Both the position numbers and the translations under genes were made by a program. 13,203 nt of DNA from Alphaproteobacteria bacterium (lineage in GTDB: Bacteria; Pseudomonadota; Alphaproteobacteria; Rickettsiales; UBA1997): positions 1 through 13,203 of the forward strand of contig VGDN01000012.1 in NCBI GenBank assembly GCA_016869695.1. The letters run 5' to 3'. The notes beneath the pieces are model-generated. The model was not told the DNA's origin, ran no database searches, and saw only the letters and a program-made list of their open reading frames with translations. Below are positions 6,782 through 13,203 of this stretch, in pieces; positions within the stretch are counted from its first letter, which is position 1, and the number at the start of each line of letters is the position of its first letter.

Positions 6782-8318
6782 CTGGTTGGACTCCAAGCAG
6801 CGGTGCAATATTTTTGATGACCTTACCGGCAACTGGCGCAGCAACGACGCCGCCGGTATTGAAGATGTAGTTTGGGCGGTCGAAGACAATGTAAATCAAA
6901 TATTGCGGCTTGTTGATTGGAAAGGTGGCAACGAAGGAGGCGGTGGTTAGCTTGGTACTGTAGCTGCCTGACTCGGCGCGCTCAGCCGTGCCAGTTTTGC
7001 CACCAACATTATAGCCTTCGACATTGGCGTTTTTACCGGTGCCATATTCAACCACGCGACGCAGCATCTCGCGCATTTTTTCGGATGTTGATGCTTTAAT
7101 CACTCGCTCGCCATGCGGCTGCTTGTCTAGCTTCACGAAGGATGGCTTGTGCAACACGCCACCATTAACCACCGCCGAAGCAGCCATGGCAAAATGTAGT
7201 GGCGTGATGGCAATACCGTGACCGTAAGAGATTGTGTAGAGACTGATCTCACTCCAGTTGCGCGGATAAATCGGCTTGCCGAGCCCAGGAAATTCAGCAC
7301 GCAACTTTTTTAGTAATCCGATTTTAGCCAAAAATTCCTTCTGCTTTTCGGCGCCGATTTTGTTGGCGATCTTGATGGTGCCAATGTTGGAAGAGTAGGC
7401 GAATATCTCTTCGACGCTCATGTCATTCTTGATAGGGTGATAGTCGGTAATGGTGAAGCGGCCATATTTGATCGGCTCGCTGACGTTAAAGACATCGCTC
7501 GCCTTCACTAAATTTTCCTCAAAGGCGATGGTGTTGGTAAAGAGCTTCATCACCGAACCAAGTTCGTAAACACCGTTGGTGACGCGGTTAAAATATTCGT
7601 CAGCGCTCGCTTTGTTTGAGGAGTTAGCATCAAAATCAGGCAAGGAGGACAAAGCGATTACCTCGCCATTATTCACATTTACAACCAGGCCGGACGCGGC
7701 CTTAGCGTGATATTCTTGCATAGCGCTCAACAGCTCGTCATGTAAAATATCTTGCACACGCACATCCATCGCAAGTTGCAGATCCTCGCCGCGCGCCAAC
7801 TCGTGATTATATTGCATCTCCATCCCGGCCAGGCCTTTGCGGTCGCGATCAACATAGCCAACATAATGACTGACGATGGATTTTTGCGGATAAACACGAA
7901 TGCGATCATCTTCAAAAATCAATCCTGCCATTTTCAAATCTTGCACCGCGTCAACCTGCAGCGGGGTTAGGTTCCGCCTAATTAGAATCCATTGTTTGCT
8001 GAGTTTATGTTCGGAGATTTTCTTAAGAATTTCATGCTGCGATAAATCCGGGAAAACGCCAGCTATACCCTGTGCCACAAGGCCAGGATCTTTGATTAAA
8101 ACCGAACTAATGTAGAGAGATTTGGTCTTGAGATCGGTTGAGAGCAGCGTGTCGTTACGATCAAAAATATTGGCGCGCTTCTCGGCTTTGTGGACATCGT
8201 AGATATTACTGACCTTCACCTTGTCACCCAGTAGCACGACAAAAAACATCCTGATAATAATCAGAAGGAAGGCAGCGAGGATAAGTATGTATATGAGAGC
8301 AAGGCGGGATTTGTTCAT
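6744..8318 (-). CDS. ftsI: Peptidoglycan D,D-transpeptidase FtsI (class B PBP3)
   Basis: FtsI cross-links septal peptidoglycan during cell division, anchored in the inner membrane by one N-terminal helix (about residues 6-30). The 524-residue protein has the pedestal-domain RANIFDRNDTLLSTDL segment (48-63). The three transpeptidase motifs are intact: SxxK at Ser255-Lys258 (GSVMK), SxN at Ser309-Asn311, and KTG at 441-443 (GGKTGTAE). The catalytic serine is therefore Ser255. In most bacteria ftsI lies in the dcw cluster after ftsL. Here it follows atpG by 50 nt. The last 12 codons (SLSKISTNLAI and the stop) lie in the arm and core of repeat copy E3, so the C-terminal tail is repeat-derived; the folded domain ends before it. 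Confidence 0.94.
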   Translation of the reverse strand: MNKSRLALIYILILAAFLLIIIRMFFVVLLGDKVKVSNIYDVHKAEKRANIFDRNDTLLSTDLKTKSLYISSVLIKDPGLVAQGIAGVFPDLSQHEILKKISEHKLSKQWILIRRNLTPLQVDAVQDLKMAGLIFEDDRIRVYPQKSIVSHYVGYVDRDRKGLAGMEMQYNHELARGEDLQLAMDVRVQDILHDELLSAMQEYHAKAASGLVVNVNNGEVIALSSLPDFDANSSNKASADEYFNRVTNGVYELGSVMKLFTNTIAFEENLVKASDVFNVSEPIKYGRFTITDYHPIKNDMSVEEIFAYSSNIGTIKIANKIGAEKQKEFLAKIGLLKKLRAEFPGLGKPIYPRNWSEISLYTISYGHGIAITPLHFAMAASAVVNGGVLHKPSFVKLDKQPHGERVIKASTSEKMREMLRRVVEYGTGKNANVEGYNVGGKTGTAERAESGSYSTKLTTASFVATFPINKPQYLIYIVFDRPNYIFNTGGVVAAPVAGKVIKNIAPLLGVQPESLSKISTNLAI

Positions 8319-8322
8319 TACA

Positions 8323-8363
8323 GTCGTTAGTCGTTAGTCGTAAGTCGTTAGTCGGCTTACGAC
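8323..8363. repeat. Heptamer tandem repeat with small hairpin in the atpG-ftsI spacer
   Basis: Four 7-bp units (GTCGTTA, GTCGTTA, GTCGTAA, GTCGTTA; 8323-8350) plus a partial GTCGG occupy most of the 50-nt spacer between atpG and ftsI. The third unit with the next base (GTCGTAAG, 8337-8344) is the exact inverse of CTTACGAC at 8356-8363, giving an 8-bp stem with an 11-nt loop. No T-run follows on the minus strand, so it is not an intrinsic terminator. Unit number could vary between strains and change the atpG-ftsI distance. Confidence 0.65.
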
Positions 8364-8368
8364 CATCA

Positions 8369-9253
8369 CTAAACAGCGTTGGCGCCGGAGATAATATCGA
8401 TCAGCTCTTTTGTGATATTTGCTTGTCTGGTGCGGTTATAGACAAGGGTAAGGTTTTTGATCATCTTGCCAGCATTGTTGGTCGCGGCTTCCATCGCCGC
8501 CATGCGCGCGCCTTGCTCAGAGGCAGAGTTTTCGAGGAGCGTGTTGTAGATTTGAATGGCGAGGGATTTTAGTAGTAACTCCGATAAAACTTCTTCTTCA
8601 CCCGGCTCGTATCGCACTGGCGATTCAAGGACCGGAAAGGCTGGTTCGATTGATGGAACGGGGATGATTTGTTTGCCGACCTGTTCTTGGGCGATGGCGG
8701 ATTTGAACTTGCTGTAGATCACTTCACAGACATCAAACTGCTTTTCGTCAAAAAACTTAACCAAGCGGGAAGCCAGGCTGGACGCTACTTCGTAAGTGAT
8801 CGCGCTTCTGAAAATCCCACTGATATGGTCGATCATTTGTGAAGCATAAGGAGTTCTGAGCTGCTCATATGCCTTACGGCCGACACAAAAAACTTTAACC
8901 TCACGACCCCGTGCCACTAGTGAGTTGATGCGGCTTTTAGCAAAGCGCACCGTCGCACCATTCAAGCCGCCGCAAAGACCGCGGTCGGAAGAAATCACCA
9001 AAATCAAATGCTTGTCGCTGCTGCCTCGGCCGGTTAGGAGAGGGAATTTTTCGTTGAGATTGTCACGAACCGCGATGTTACCAACCAGCGACGAAATCAT
9101 CTCCGCAATCTTGTCAGAATAAGGGCGAGAAGACTCGACCGCATGTTTCGCTTTTTTCAAACGCGAAGCTGCAACCATCTTCATCGCCTTGGTCATTTTC
9201 TGCGTTGACCGGACTGATTTTATTCTGGTTTTTAGAGTCTTGAGATTAGCCAT
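8369..9253 (-). CDS. atpG: ATP synthase F1 gamma subunit
   Basis: Gamma forms the rotating central shaft of F1. The 294-residue protein has the N-terminal coiled-coil start [20 protein letters not shown] with the following VAASRLKKA, the [12 protein letters not shown] core motif near residues 87-99, and a C-terminal helix ending in [20 protein letters not shown] and the [12 protein letters not shown] signature. Length is normal. The ATG at 9253 overlaps the end of atpA by 8 nt, so translation is likely coupled. Downstream, where alphaproteobacteria normally have atpD and atpC, there is a heptamer-repeat spacer and then ftsI. Confidence 0.97.
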   Translation of the reverse strand: MANLKTLKTRIKSVRSTQKMTKAMKMVAASRLKKAKHAVESSRPYSDKIAEMISSLVGNIAVRDNLNEKFPLLTGRGSSDKHLILVISSDRGLCGGLNGATVRFAKSRINSLVARGREVKVFCVGRKAYEQLRTPYASQMIDHISGIFRSAITYEVASSLASRLVKFFDEKQFDVCEVIYSKFKSAIAQEQVGKQIIPVPSIEPAFPVLESPVRYEPGEEEVLSELLLKSLAIQIYNTLLENSASEQGARMAAMEAATNNAGKMIKNLTLVYNRTRQANITKELIDIISGANAV

Positions 9254-10832
9254 GGACGCTTGCGGTGAGACCGGCGTTATCGAGGTGAGAAGAATGGACG
9301 TGATTTAAAAACACTGCCGAAAATTCCTCGATTAAAACCTTTAGCTTAGCTTCCGTTTCGTCGGTAATTTTTTGCTCCTTTCTAATCGAAGCGAGGATTT
9401 CTGGATGAGAGTTATGCAGCTTGCGTAGGAAATCTTTTTCGAACTTGTTCACTTCTTTTACCGGCACGCGATCGAGATAGCCTTTCACGCCAACATAAAT
9501 CGCCGCAACTTGCTCCTCGAAGCCCATCGGAGAATATTGGTTCTGCTTTAGGAGCTCAGTTAGTTTACGACCCTTATCGAGTAGTTTCTGCGTTGCTGAG
9601 TCAAGATCAGAACCAAATTGCGCAAAAGCTTCAAGCTCACGGAACTGCGCCAAATCTAGCTTGATCGTGCCTGCTACTTGCTTCATCGCTTTAGTTTGTG
9701 CCGCAGAACCCACGCGGGAGACGGAGAGACCAACATTCACCGCTGGCTTAATGCCTTTGTAGAACAATTCAGTTTCCAAGAAAATCTGACCATCAGTGAT
9801 CGATATCACATTGGTCGGAATGTAAGCAGATACATCACCGGCTTGCGTTTCAATAATCGGCAAAGCGGTCAGAGAGCCTCCACCGCAAGCATCCGACATT
9901 TTAGCAGCGCGCTCAAGCAAACGAGAGTGAACATAAAATACGTCACCAGGATAGGCTTCGCGTCCAGGTGGACGACGGAGAAGAAGTGACATCTCGCGAT
10001 AAGCCACGGCGTGCTTGGAGAGATCATCATAAGCAATCAAAGCATGCATGCCATTGTCGCGGAAAAATTCGCCGATTGTGCAGCCAGTGTAGGGAGCAAA
10101 GAACTGCAGCGCCGCCGCTTCGGAAGCAGTGGCAGATACTACGACGGAATATTTCATCGCGCCGGCATCTTCGAGAGTTTTAACAATTTGCGCTATAGTT
10201 GAGCGCTTCTGGCCGATGGCAACATAGATGCAGTAAAGCTTTTTCTTCTCGTCATTTTCAGCGTGAGCTTTCGCTTGGTTGATGAAGGTGTCGAGGACGA
10301 TGGAGGTCTTGCCGGTTTGGCGGTCGCCGATGATAAGCTCGCGTTGACCACGACCAATCGGAATCAAACTGTCGATTGATTTGATGCCGGTCTGCATCGG
10401 CTCGGAGACCGACTGACGCGCAACAATTCCCGGAGCTTTTACTTCTACGCGGCGGAAGGTAACATCTTGCAGCACACCCTTGCCATCGATTGGATTTCCC
10501 AGCGCATCAACAACGCGACCAAGCAAGCCTTTACCAACCGGAACCTCAACGATCTTACCGGTTCTTTTTACGTTTGAGCCTTCTTTGACTCTTTGCGAAT
10601 CACCAAAAACAACAACACCGACATTGTCTGTTTCGAGGTTGAGCACCATACCCATAACACCCGAATCAAACTCGACCAACTCCCCGGCCTGAACATTATC
10701 CAAGCCATAAATCTTCGCGATTCCATCGCCAACTTTTACTACTTCGCCGACTTCTTTGAGTTCAGCAGCGCTGTGAAAATTTTCTATCGTGCGCGCGAGA
10801 ATATTCGAAAATTCTTCAGTTTTAAATTCCAT
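9246..10832 (-). CDS. atpA: ATP synthase F1 alpha subunit
   Basis: Alpha alternates with beta in the F1 hexamer and carries the non-catalytic nucleotide sites. The 528-residue protein has the beta-barrel domain ([21 protein letters not shown], within residues 35-55), the Walker A GDRQTGKT at 169-176 (same numbering as E. coli), [28 protein letters not shown], and the [18 protein letters not shown] segment. The frame stays open to a TTG at 10868, inside repeat E2. The ATG at 10832 gives the family's normal N-terminus ([19 protein letters not shown]) and is preferred. No Shine-Dalgarno sequence is seen. The gap to atpH is 166 nt, unusually wide, because E2 fills it. Confidence 0.97.
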   Translation of the reverse strand: MEFKTEEFSNILARTIENFHSAAELKEVGEVVKVGDGIAKIYGLDNVQAGELVEFDSGVMGMVLNLETDNVGVVVFGDSQRVKEGSNVKRTGKIVEVPVGKGLLGRVVDALGNPIDGKGVLQDVTFRRVEVKAPGIVARQSVSEPMQTGIKSIDSLIPIGRGQRELIIGDRQTGKTSIVLDTFINQAKAHAENDEKKKLYCIYVAIGQKRSTIAQIVKTLEDAGAMKYSVVVSATASEAAALQFFAPYTGCTIGEFFRDNGMHALIAYDDLSKHAVAYREMSLLLRRPPGREAYPGDVFYVHSRLLERAAKMSDACGGGSLTALPIIETQAGDVSAYIPTNVISITDGQIFLETELFYKGIKPAVNVGLSVSRVGSAAQTKAMKQVAGTIKLDLAQFRELEAFAQFGSDLDSATQKLLDKGRKLTELLKQNQYSPMGFEEQVAAIYVGVKGYLDRVPVKEVNKFEKDFLRKLHNSHPEILASIRKEQKITDETEAKLKVLIEEFSAVFLNHVHSSHLDNAGLTASVHG

Positions 10833-10858
10833 GTTTAGGAGAATTGTTAGGGTTAAGG

Positions 10859-10995
10859 CTTTTTCCAAAACCTCATCTTAAGCCCAAATGGAGGGCGGAC
10901 CGGAGCACAGAAGCAAGACGTATAAAGACATACTTTTAAGCTTCGAGCGCTGAACAAACCGCTCAGTTAGGCTTAAGATGAGGTTTTCGAAAAAG
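10859..10995 (-). repeat. Palindromic repeat copy E2, inside the atp operon
   Basis: A 137-bp element between atpH and atpA. Arms 10859-10884 and 10970-10995 pair at 25 of 26 positions, the inner 18 (10867-10884 with 10970-10987) perfectly. The core is 85 nt, the same length as in E1, and its reverse complement contains the same ATGTCTTTATACG box (10919-10931). Compared with E1, three arm positions are changed on both sides so that pairing is kept, and one G-U becomes G-C. It begins 3 nt after the atpH stop codon. As RNA it would place a very stable stem in the atpH-atpA transcript. Confidence 0.8.
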
Positions 10996-10998
10996 TGT

Positions 10999-11547
10999 TT
11001 AGTTTATTGCAGCTAAGCACTCTTTACGAATGCTTTCGAGTTGATTCTTGAGACTGGCGTCAATCACTTCTGAGCCGATTCTGATTTGTAATCCGCCCAA
11101 AATTTCTGTCTTCACAGTTTCTTTAACGGCAACTGTTTTTCCTGGGTACTTTTTTTCAACGACGGCTTTGACGCGCTCGATATGATGCTTTTGCGGCTTC
11201 ACGGCGCTAATCACTTCGACTTCAAGGATGTTTTGGTATTGCTTGAGGAAGCGAGTATACTCTTCGTAAATCTCTGGAAACAGATTCAGACGACGGTTGC
11301 GGACGATGGAGGCAAAGAAGTTTTTAGAAAGTGTGCCAAGGCCAAATTTTTGAGTGACGTCGTTGATGATGCGCTCCAGATCGTTACGAGCGATGACTGG
11401 GTTTTTTAATTCGTGAGCAAAGCTGGTACTAAAATTTTGCTTGAAGACGCCAAGTTCACCCGCAACTTTTTCAAGTGAACCACTTTTTCTTGCGGCGACA
11501 AAAAGCGCCTTAGCATAGTTCTTAGCTACAACGGAAACTCTTGGCAT
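10999..11547 (-). CDS. atpH: ATP synthase F1 delta subunit
   Basis: Delta joins F1 to the peripheral b-subunit stalk. The 182-residue protein has the helical N-terminal domain with the family start (VAKNYAKALFVAA) and the C-terminal signature ILGGLQIRIGSEVIDASLKNQL. The frame extends to a TTG at 11583, but the ATG at 11547 (MPRVSVVAKNYAKALF) gives the usual length and N-terminus. It is the first gene of a minus-strand block, divergent from the PLP-enzyme gene at 11640, and is separated from atpA by repeat E2. No Shine-Dalgarno sequence is visible. Confidence 0.93.
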   Translation of the reverse strand: MPRVSVVAKNYAKALFVAARKSGSLEKVAGELGVFKQNFSTSFAHELKNPVIARNDLERIINDVTQKFGLGTLSKNFFASIVRNRRLNLFPEIYEEYTRFLKQYQNILEVEVISAVKPQKHHIERVKAVVEKKYPGKTVAVKETVKTEILGGLQIRIGSEVIDASLKNQLESIRKECLAAIN

Positions 11548-11639
11548 TTTGATTGAGAACTTTATGAAAGGCAGGAAAATCAAGGCTGCACACCGTATTT
11601 ATGCGAAAATAAAATGCAACCAAACCACCTAACTAGGAA
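11548..11639. promoter_or_regulatory. Divergent intergenic region between atpH and the PLP-enzyme gene
   Basis: This 92-nt gap must carry the start signals for the atp block (minus) and probably for the PLP gene (plus). It is AT-rich in the middle (about 11600-11616). On the minus strand TTGGTT, 16 nt, then TAAATA is a weak -35/-10 candidate for atpH. AGGAA just before the plus-strand ATG may be a weak ribosome site. No inverted repeat like E1-E3 is present. Promoter positions are tentative. Confidence 0.3.
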
Positions 11640-12917
11640 ATGACAAATTACAAAAAAACACATCTCGGCCAACACAAGCTTCATCCTGAAACACAAATGA
11701 TGTCTTACGGTTACGACCCCTTCATGTCAGAGGGTTCGGTGAAACCGCCGGTTTTTCTGACTTCAACTTTTAGCTTTAAAACCGCCGAAGATGGTGCGGA
11801 ATTTTTTGATGTTGCGACCGGCCGTAAACCCATGCCCCGAGAACATTCCGGTGGATTAATCTACAGCCGCATCAACCATCCCAATCTTGAGATCATCGAA
11901 AATCGCATCGCTTTGTTGGAAGAGGGCGAAGCTTGCAACATCTTCTCCAGCGGTATGGCCGCAATCGCAACTGCCTTTCTTGCTTTGCTTAAGCCGGGCG
12001 ACGTCATTGTACAATCATCACCTCTTTACGGTGGTACAGAGGTGTTGATTCGCAATTCCCTTAAAGAGTGGGGGATTGGTTCGGTCGAATTTCACAACGG
12101 GCTTGACTCACAGGAGATAGAGTCAGCCATGGCTAAGGCCGCAGCGCTTGGTCGCGTTGGCGCTATATTCATCGAAACCCCGGGCAATCCGACCAATGTT
12201 TTGGTTGATTTTGTTTTGGTAAAATCAGTGTTGGATAAGTTTGAAAAGCAGCATGGCTACAGGCCAATCAGCATCTGCGACAACACGTTGTTTGGTCCTG
12301 TTTTCCAAAAACCTTTGCGATACGGCATCGATTTAGTTTGCTATTCGCTGACGAAATATGTCGGCGGACATAGTGATCTAGTGGCTGGAGCGGTTATTGG
12401 CAAAAAATCTTTACTCGAAAAAATTCGTTGTGCCCGCATCGCCTTTGGTTCGCATCTTGATCCACATTCTTCTTGGATGATTGGTCGGTCGCTCGAGACC
12501 TTATTCTTGCGCATGCAACGTGCGTCTGATTCAGCAGAAAAAATCGCCGACTGGATGAAAAAAAATTTTCCGCAGATCAAAATTTTTTATCCCAAATTCA
12601 TCGAAAATTCTGCTTACCAAAAGACTCTCAAACAACAATGCACAGGCTTCGGTAGCACTTTCTCCTTTGTGTTAAGCGGCGGCAGAAAAGAGGCTTTTAC
12701 CTTCATCAACGCTCTACAAATCTTTAAGTCGGCAGTAAGTTTAGGTGGAACCGAATCGCTAGTTTGCCATCCCGCTTCAACAACACATTCCAGTGTTGCG
12801 CCCGAGTTGCGAGAGGGGTTAGGAATCACAGAAAGTTTGGTACGCCTGTCGATTGGCTTAGAAAATCCTGATGATCTGATCGCTGATTTGGGTTCGGCTT
12901 TTGGTGAAGTGATTTAG
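11640..12917 (+). CDS. Cystathionine gamma-synthase family PLP enzyme (Cys/Met metabolism)
   Basis: This is a PLP-dependent trans-sulfuration-family enzyme of 425 residues. Lys239 in YSLTKYVGGHSD is the Schiff-base lysine. Asp214 pairs with the pyridine nitrogen, Tyr130 in SPLYGGT stacks on PLP, and Tyr75-Arg77 in the YSR motif before NHPNLE bind phosphate from the neighbouring subunit. SSGMAAIAT (103-111) holds the phosphate-cup glycine. The N-terminal HLGQHKLHPETQMMSYGYDP segment matches an alphaproteobacterial subgroup usually annotated only as cystathionine gamma-synthase family. Reaction (gamma-lyase, gamma-synthase or sulfhydrylase) cannot be decided from motifs. The ATG at 11640 is preceded by AGGAA. 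The stop overlaps the yidC stop on the opposite strand. Confidence 0.9.
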   Translation: MTNYKKTHLGQHKLHPETQMMSYGYDPFMSEGSVKPPVFLTSTFSFKTAEDGAEFFDVATGRKPMPREHSGGLIYSRINHPNLEIIENRIALLEEGEACNIFSSGMAAIATAFLALLKPGDVIVQSSPLYGGTEVLIRNSLKEWGIGSVEFHNGLDSQEIESAMAKAAALGRVGAIFIETPGNPTNVLVDFVLVKSVLDKFEKQHGYRPISICDNTLFGPVFQKPLRYGIDLVCYSLTKYVGGHSDLVAGAVIGKKSLLEKIRCARIAFGSHLDPHSSWMIGRSLETLFLRMQRASDSAEKIADWMKKNFPQIKIFYPKFIENSAYQKTLKQQCTGFGSTFSFVLSGGRKEAFTFINALQIFKSAVSLGGTESLVCHPASTTHSSVAPELREGLGITESLVRLSIGLENPDDLIADLGSAFGEVI

Positions 12918-13203
12918 GAAAGGTTCTTAGTCATCTTCTTAGTCATCACCCACTGCTGTAAAATAGAGAGGGTATTGCTCCAGGTCCAATAAATCACAAG
13001 CCCAGCTGGGAAGGCGGCAAGGACGAAGGTCAGGACATATGGCATCCACTTTAGAATCATCGCTTGTGTTGGATCAGTTACGGCAGGACTCAAGCGCTGC
13101 TGGATGATCATCGTAATCCCCATTAAAATCGGCCAGACACCGATGGTGAAAGGCACGGCAACCTCAAAAGGTAACAAGCCAAATAAGTTAAAAATCGAAG
13201 TTG
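12914..13203 (-). CDS. yidC: Membrane protein insertase YidC, C-terminal part, 5' end outside window
   Basis: YidC inserts and folds inner-membrane proteins, including F0 subunits of ATP synthase. Only the last 96 or so residues are visible; the frame is open to the window edge. The segment SIFNLFGLLPFE, then IGVWPILMGITMIIQQRLSP, TDPTQAMILKWMPYV, and AAFPAGLVIYWTWSNTLSILQQW is the conserved Oxa1/YidC core, with the last two membrane helices and a short Lys-rich tail (TKKMTKNLS). Its stop overlaps the stop of the convergent PLP-enzyme gene by 4 nt in total span, leaving no room for a terminator between them. Confidence 0.95.
   Translation of the reverse strand, partial: TSIFNLFGLLPFEVAVPFTIGVWPILMGITMIIQQRLSPAVTDPTQAMILKWMPYVLTFVLAAFPAGLVIYWTWSNTLSILQQWVMTKKMTKNLS

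Noticed and set aside
8323..8350. CRISPR array
   Set aside because: The repeats are 7-bp tandem units without spacers.
10833..10868. N-terminal extension of atpA from TTG at 10868
   Set aside because: The extra 12 residues come from the E2 arm, and the ATG at 10832 gives the conserved alpha-subunit N-terminus with E. coli-like numbering.
11548..11583. N-terminal extension of atpH from TTG at 11583
   Set aside because: The hydrophobic MIFLPFIKFSI stretch is not part of the delta family, and the ATG at 11547 gives the usual length.

Overview
The window reads as a compact, moderately AT-rich alphaproteobacterial chromosome segment. The gene types that support this are an alpha-type class I ribonucleotide reductase beta subunit, an adrenodoxin-type ferredoxin, a DUF2125-like membrane-anchored protein, an atpH-atpA-atpG block, FtsI, and a YidC C-terminus. 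The ATP synthase cluster is broken up: atpG is followed by ftsI, with no atpD or atpC. Together with the dispersed palindromic repeats, this recalls Rickettsiales-like or other host-associated lineages, but the exact order is inference. Few starts have a recognisable Shine-Dalgarno sequence.

Layout: (1) 1-3341, plus strand: the 3' part of nrdB, a very short ModA-like secreted protein, bioB, a spacer with two competing hairpins, a RidA-family gene, and a 2-oxoglutarate/Fe(II) oxygenase. (2) 3440-5991, minus strand: fdx, a DUF2125-like gene and prmC, tightly packed and overlapping. (3) 6064-6781: a lone plus-strand trmL, bracketed by two inverted copies of a palindromic repeat (E1 and E3). (4) 6744-11547, minus strand: atpH, a third repeat copy (E2), atpA, atpG, a heptamer-repeat spacer, and ftsI. 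(5) 11640-12917, plus strand: a cystathionine gamma-synthase-family PLP enzyme, whose stop codon overlaps that of the minus-strand yidC at the right edge.

Most genes are housekeeping: dNTP synthesis, biotin, release-factor methylation, iron-sulfur chemistry, wobble-base methylation, septal peptidoglycan synthesis, F1-ATPase and membrane insertion. The most striking signal is a three-copy family of elements of roughly 125-148 bp (E1 6064-6188, E3 6634-6781, E2 10859-10995). Each has long terminal inverted arms and a shared core around ATGTCTTTATACG. E1 and E2 have cores of identical length (85 nt, 60 identical by hand count). Their arms differ by paired, compensating substitutions, so base pairing is preserved while sequence changes. 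The copies sit within 1-4 nt of gene boundaries. One supplies the last codons of ftsI, one splits atpH from atpA, and two flank trmL. I did not see tRNAs, rRNAs, CRISPR arrays, transposase genes or prophage genes.
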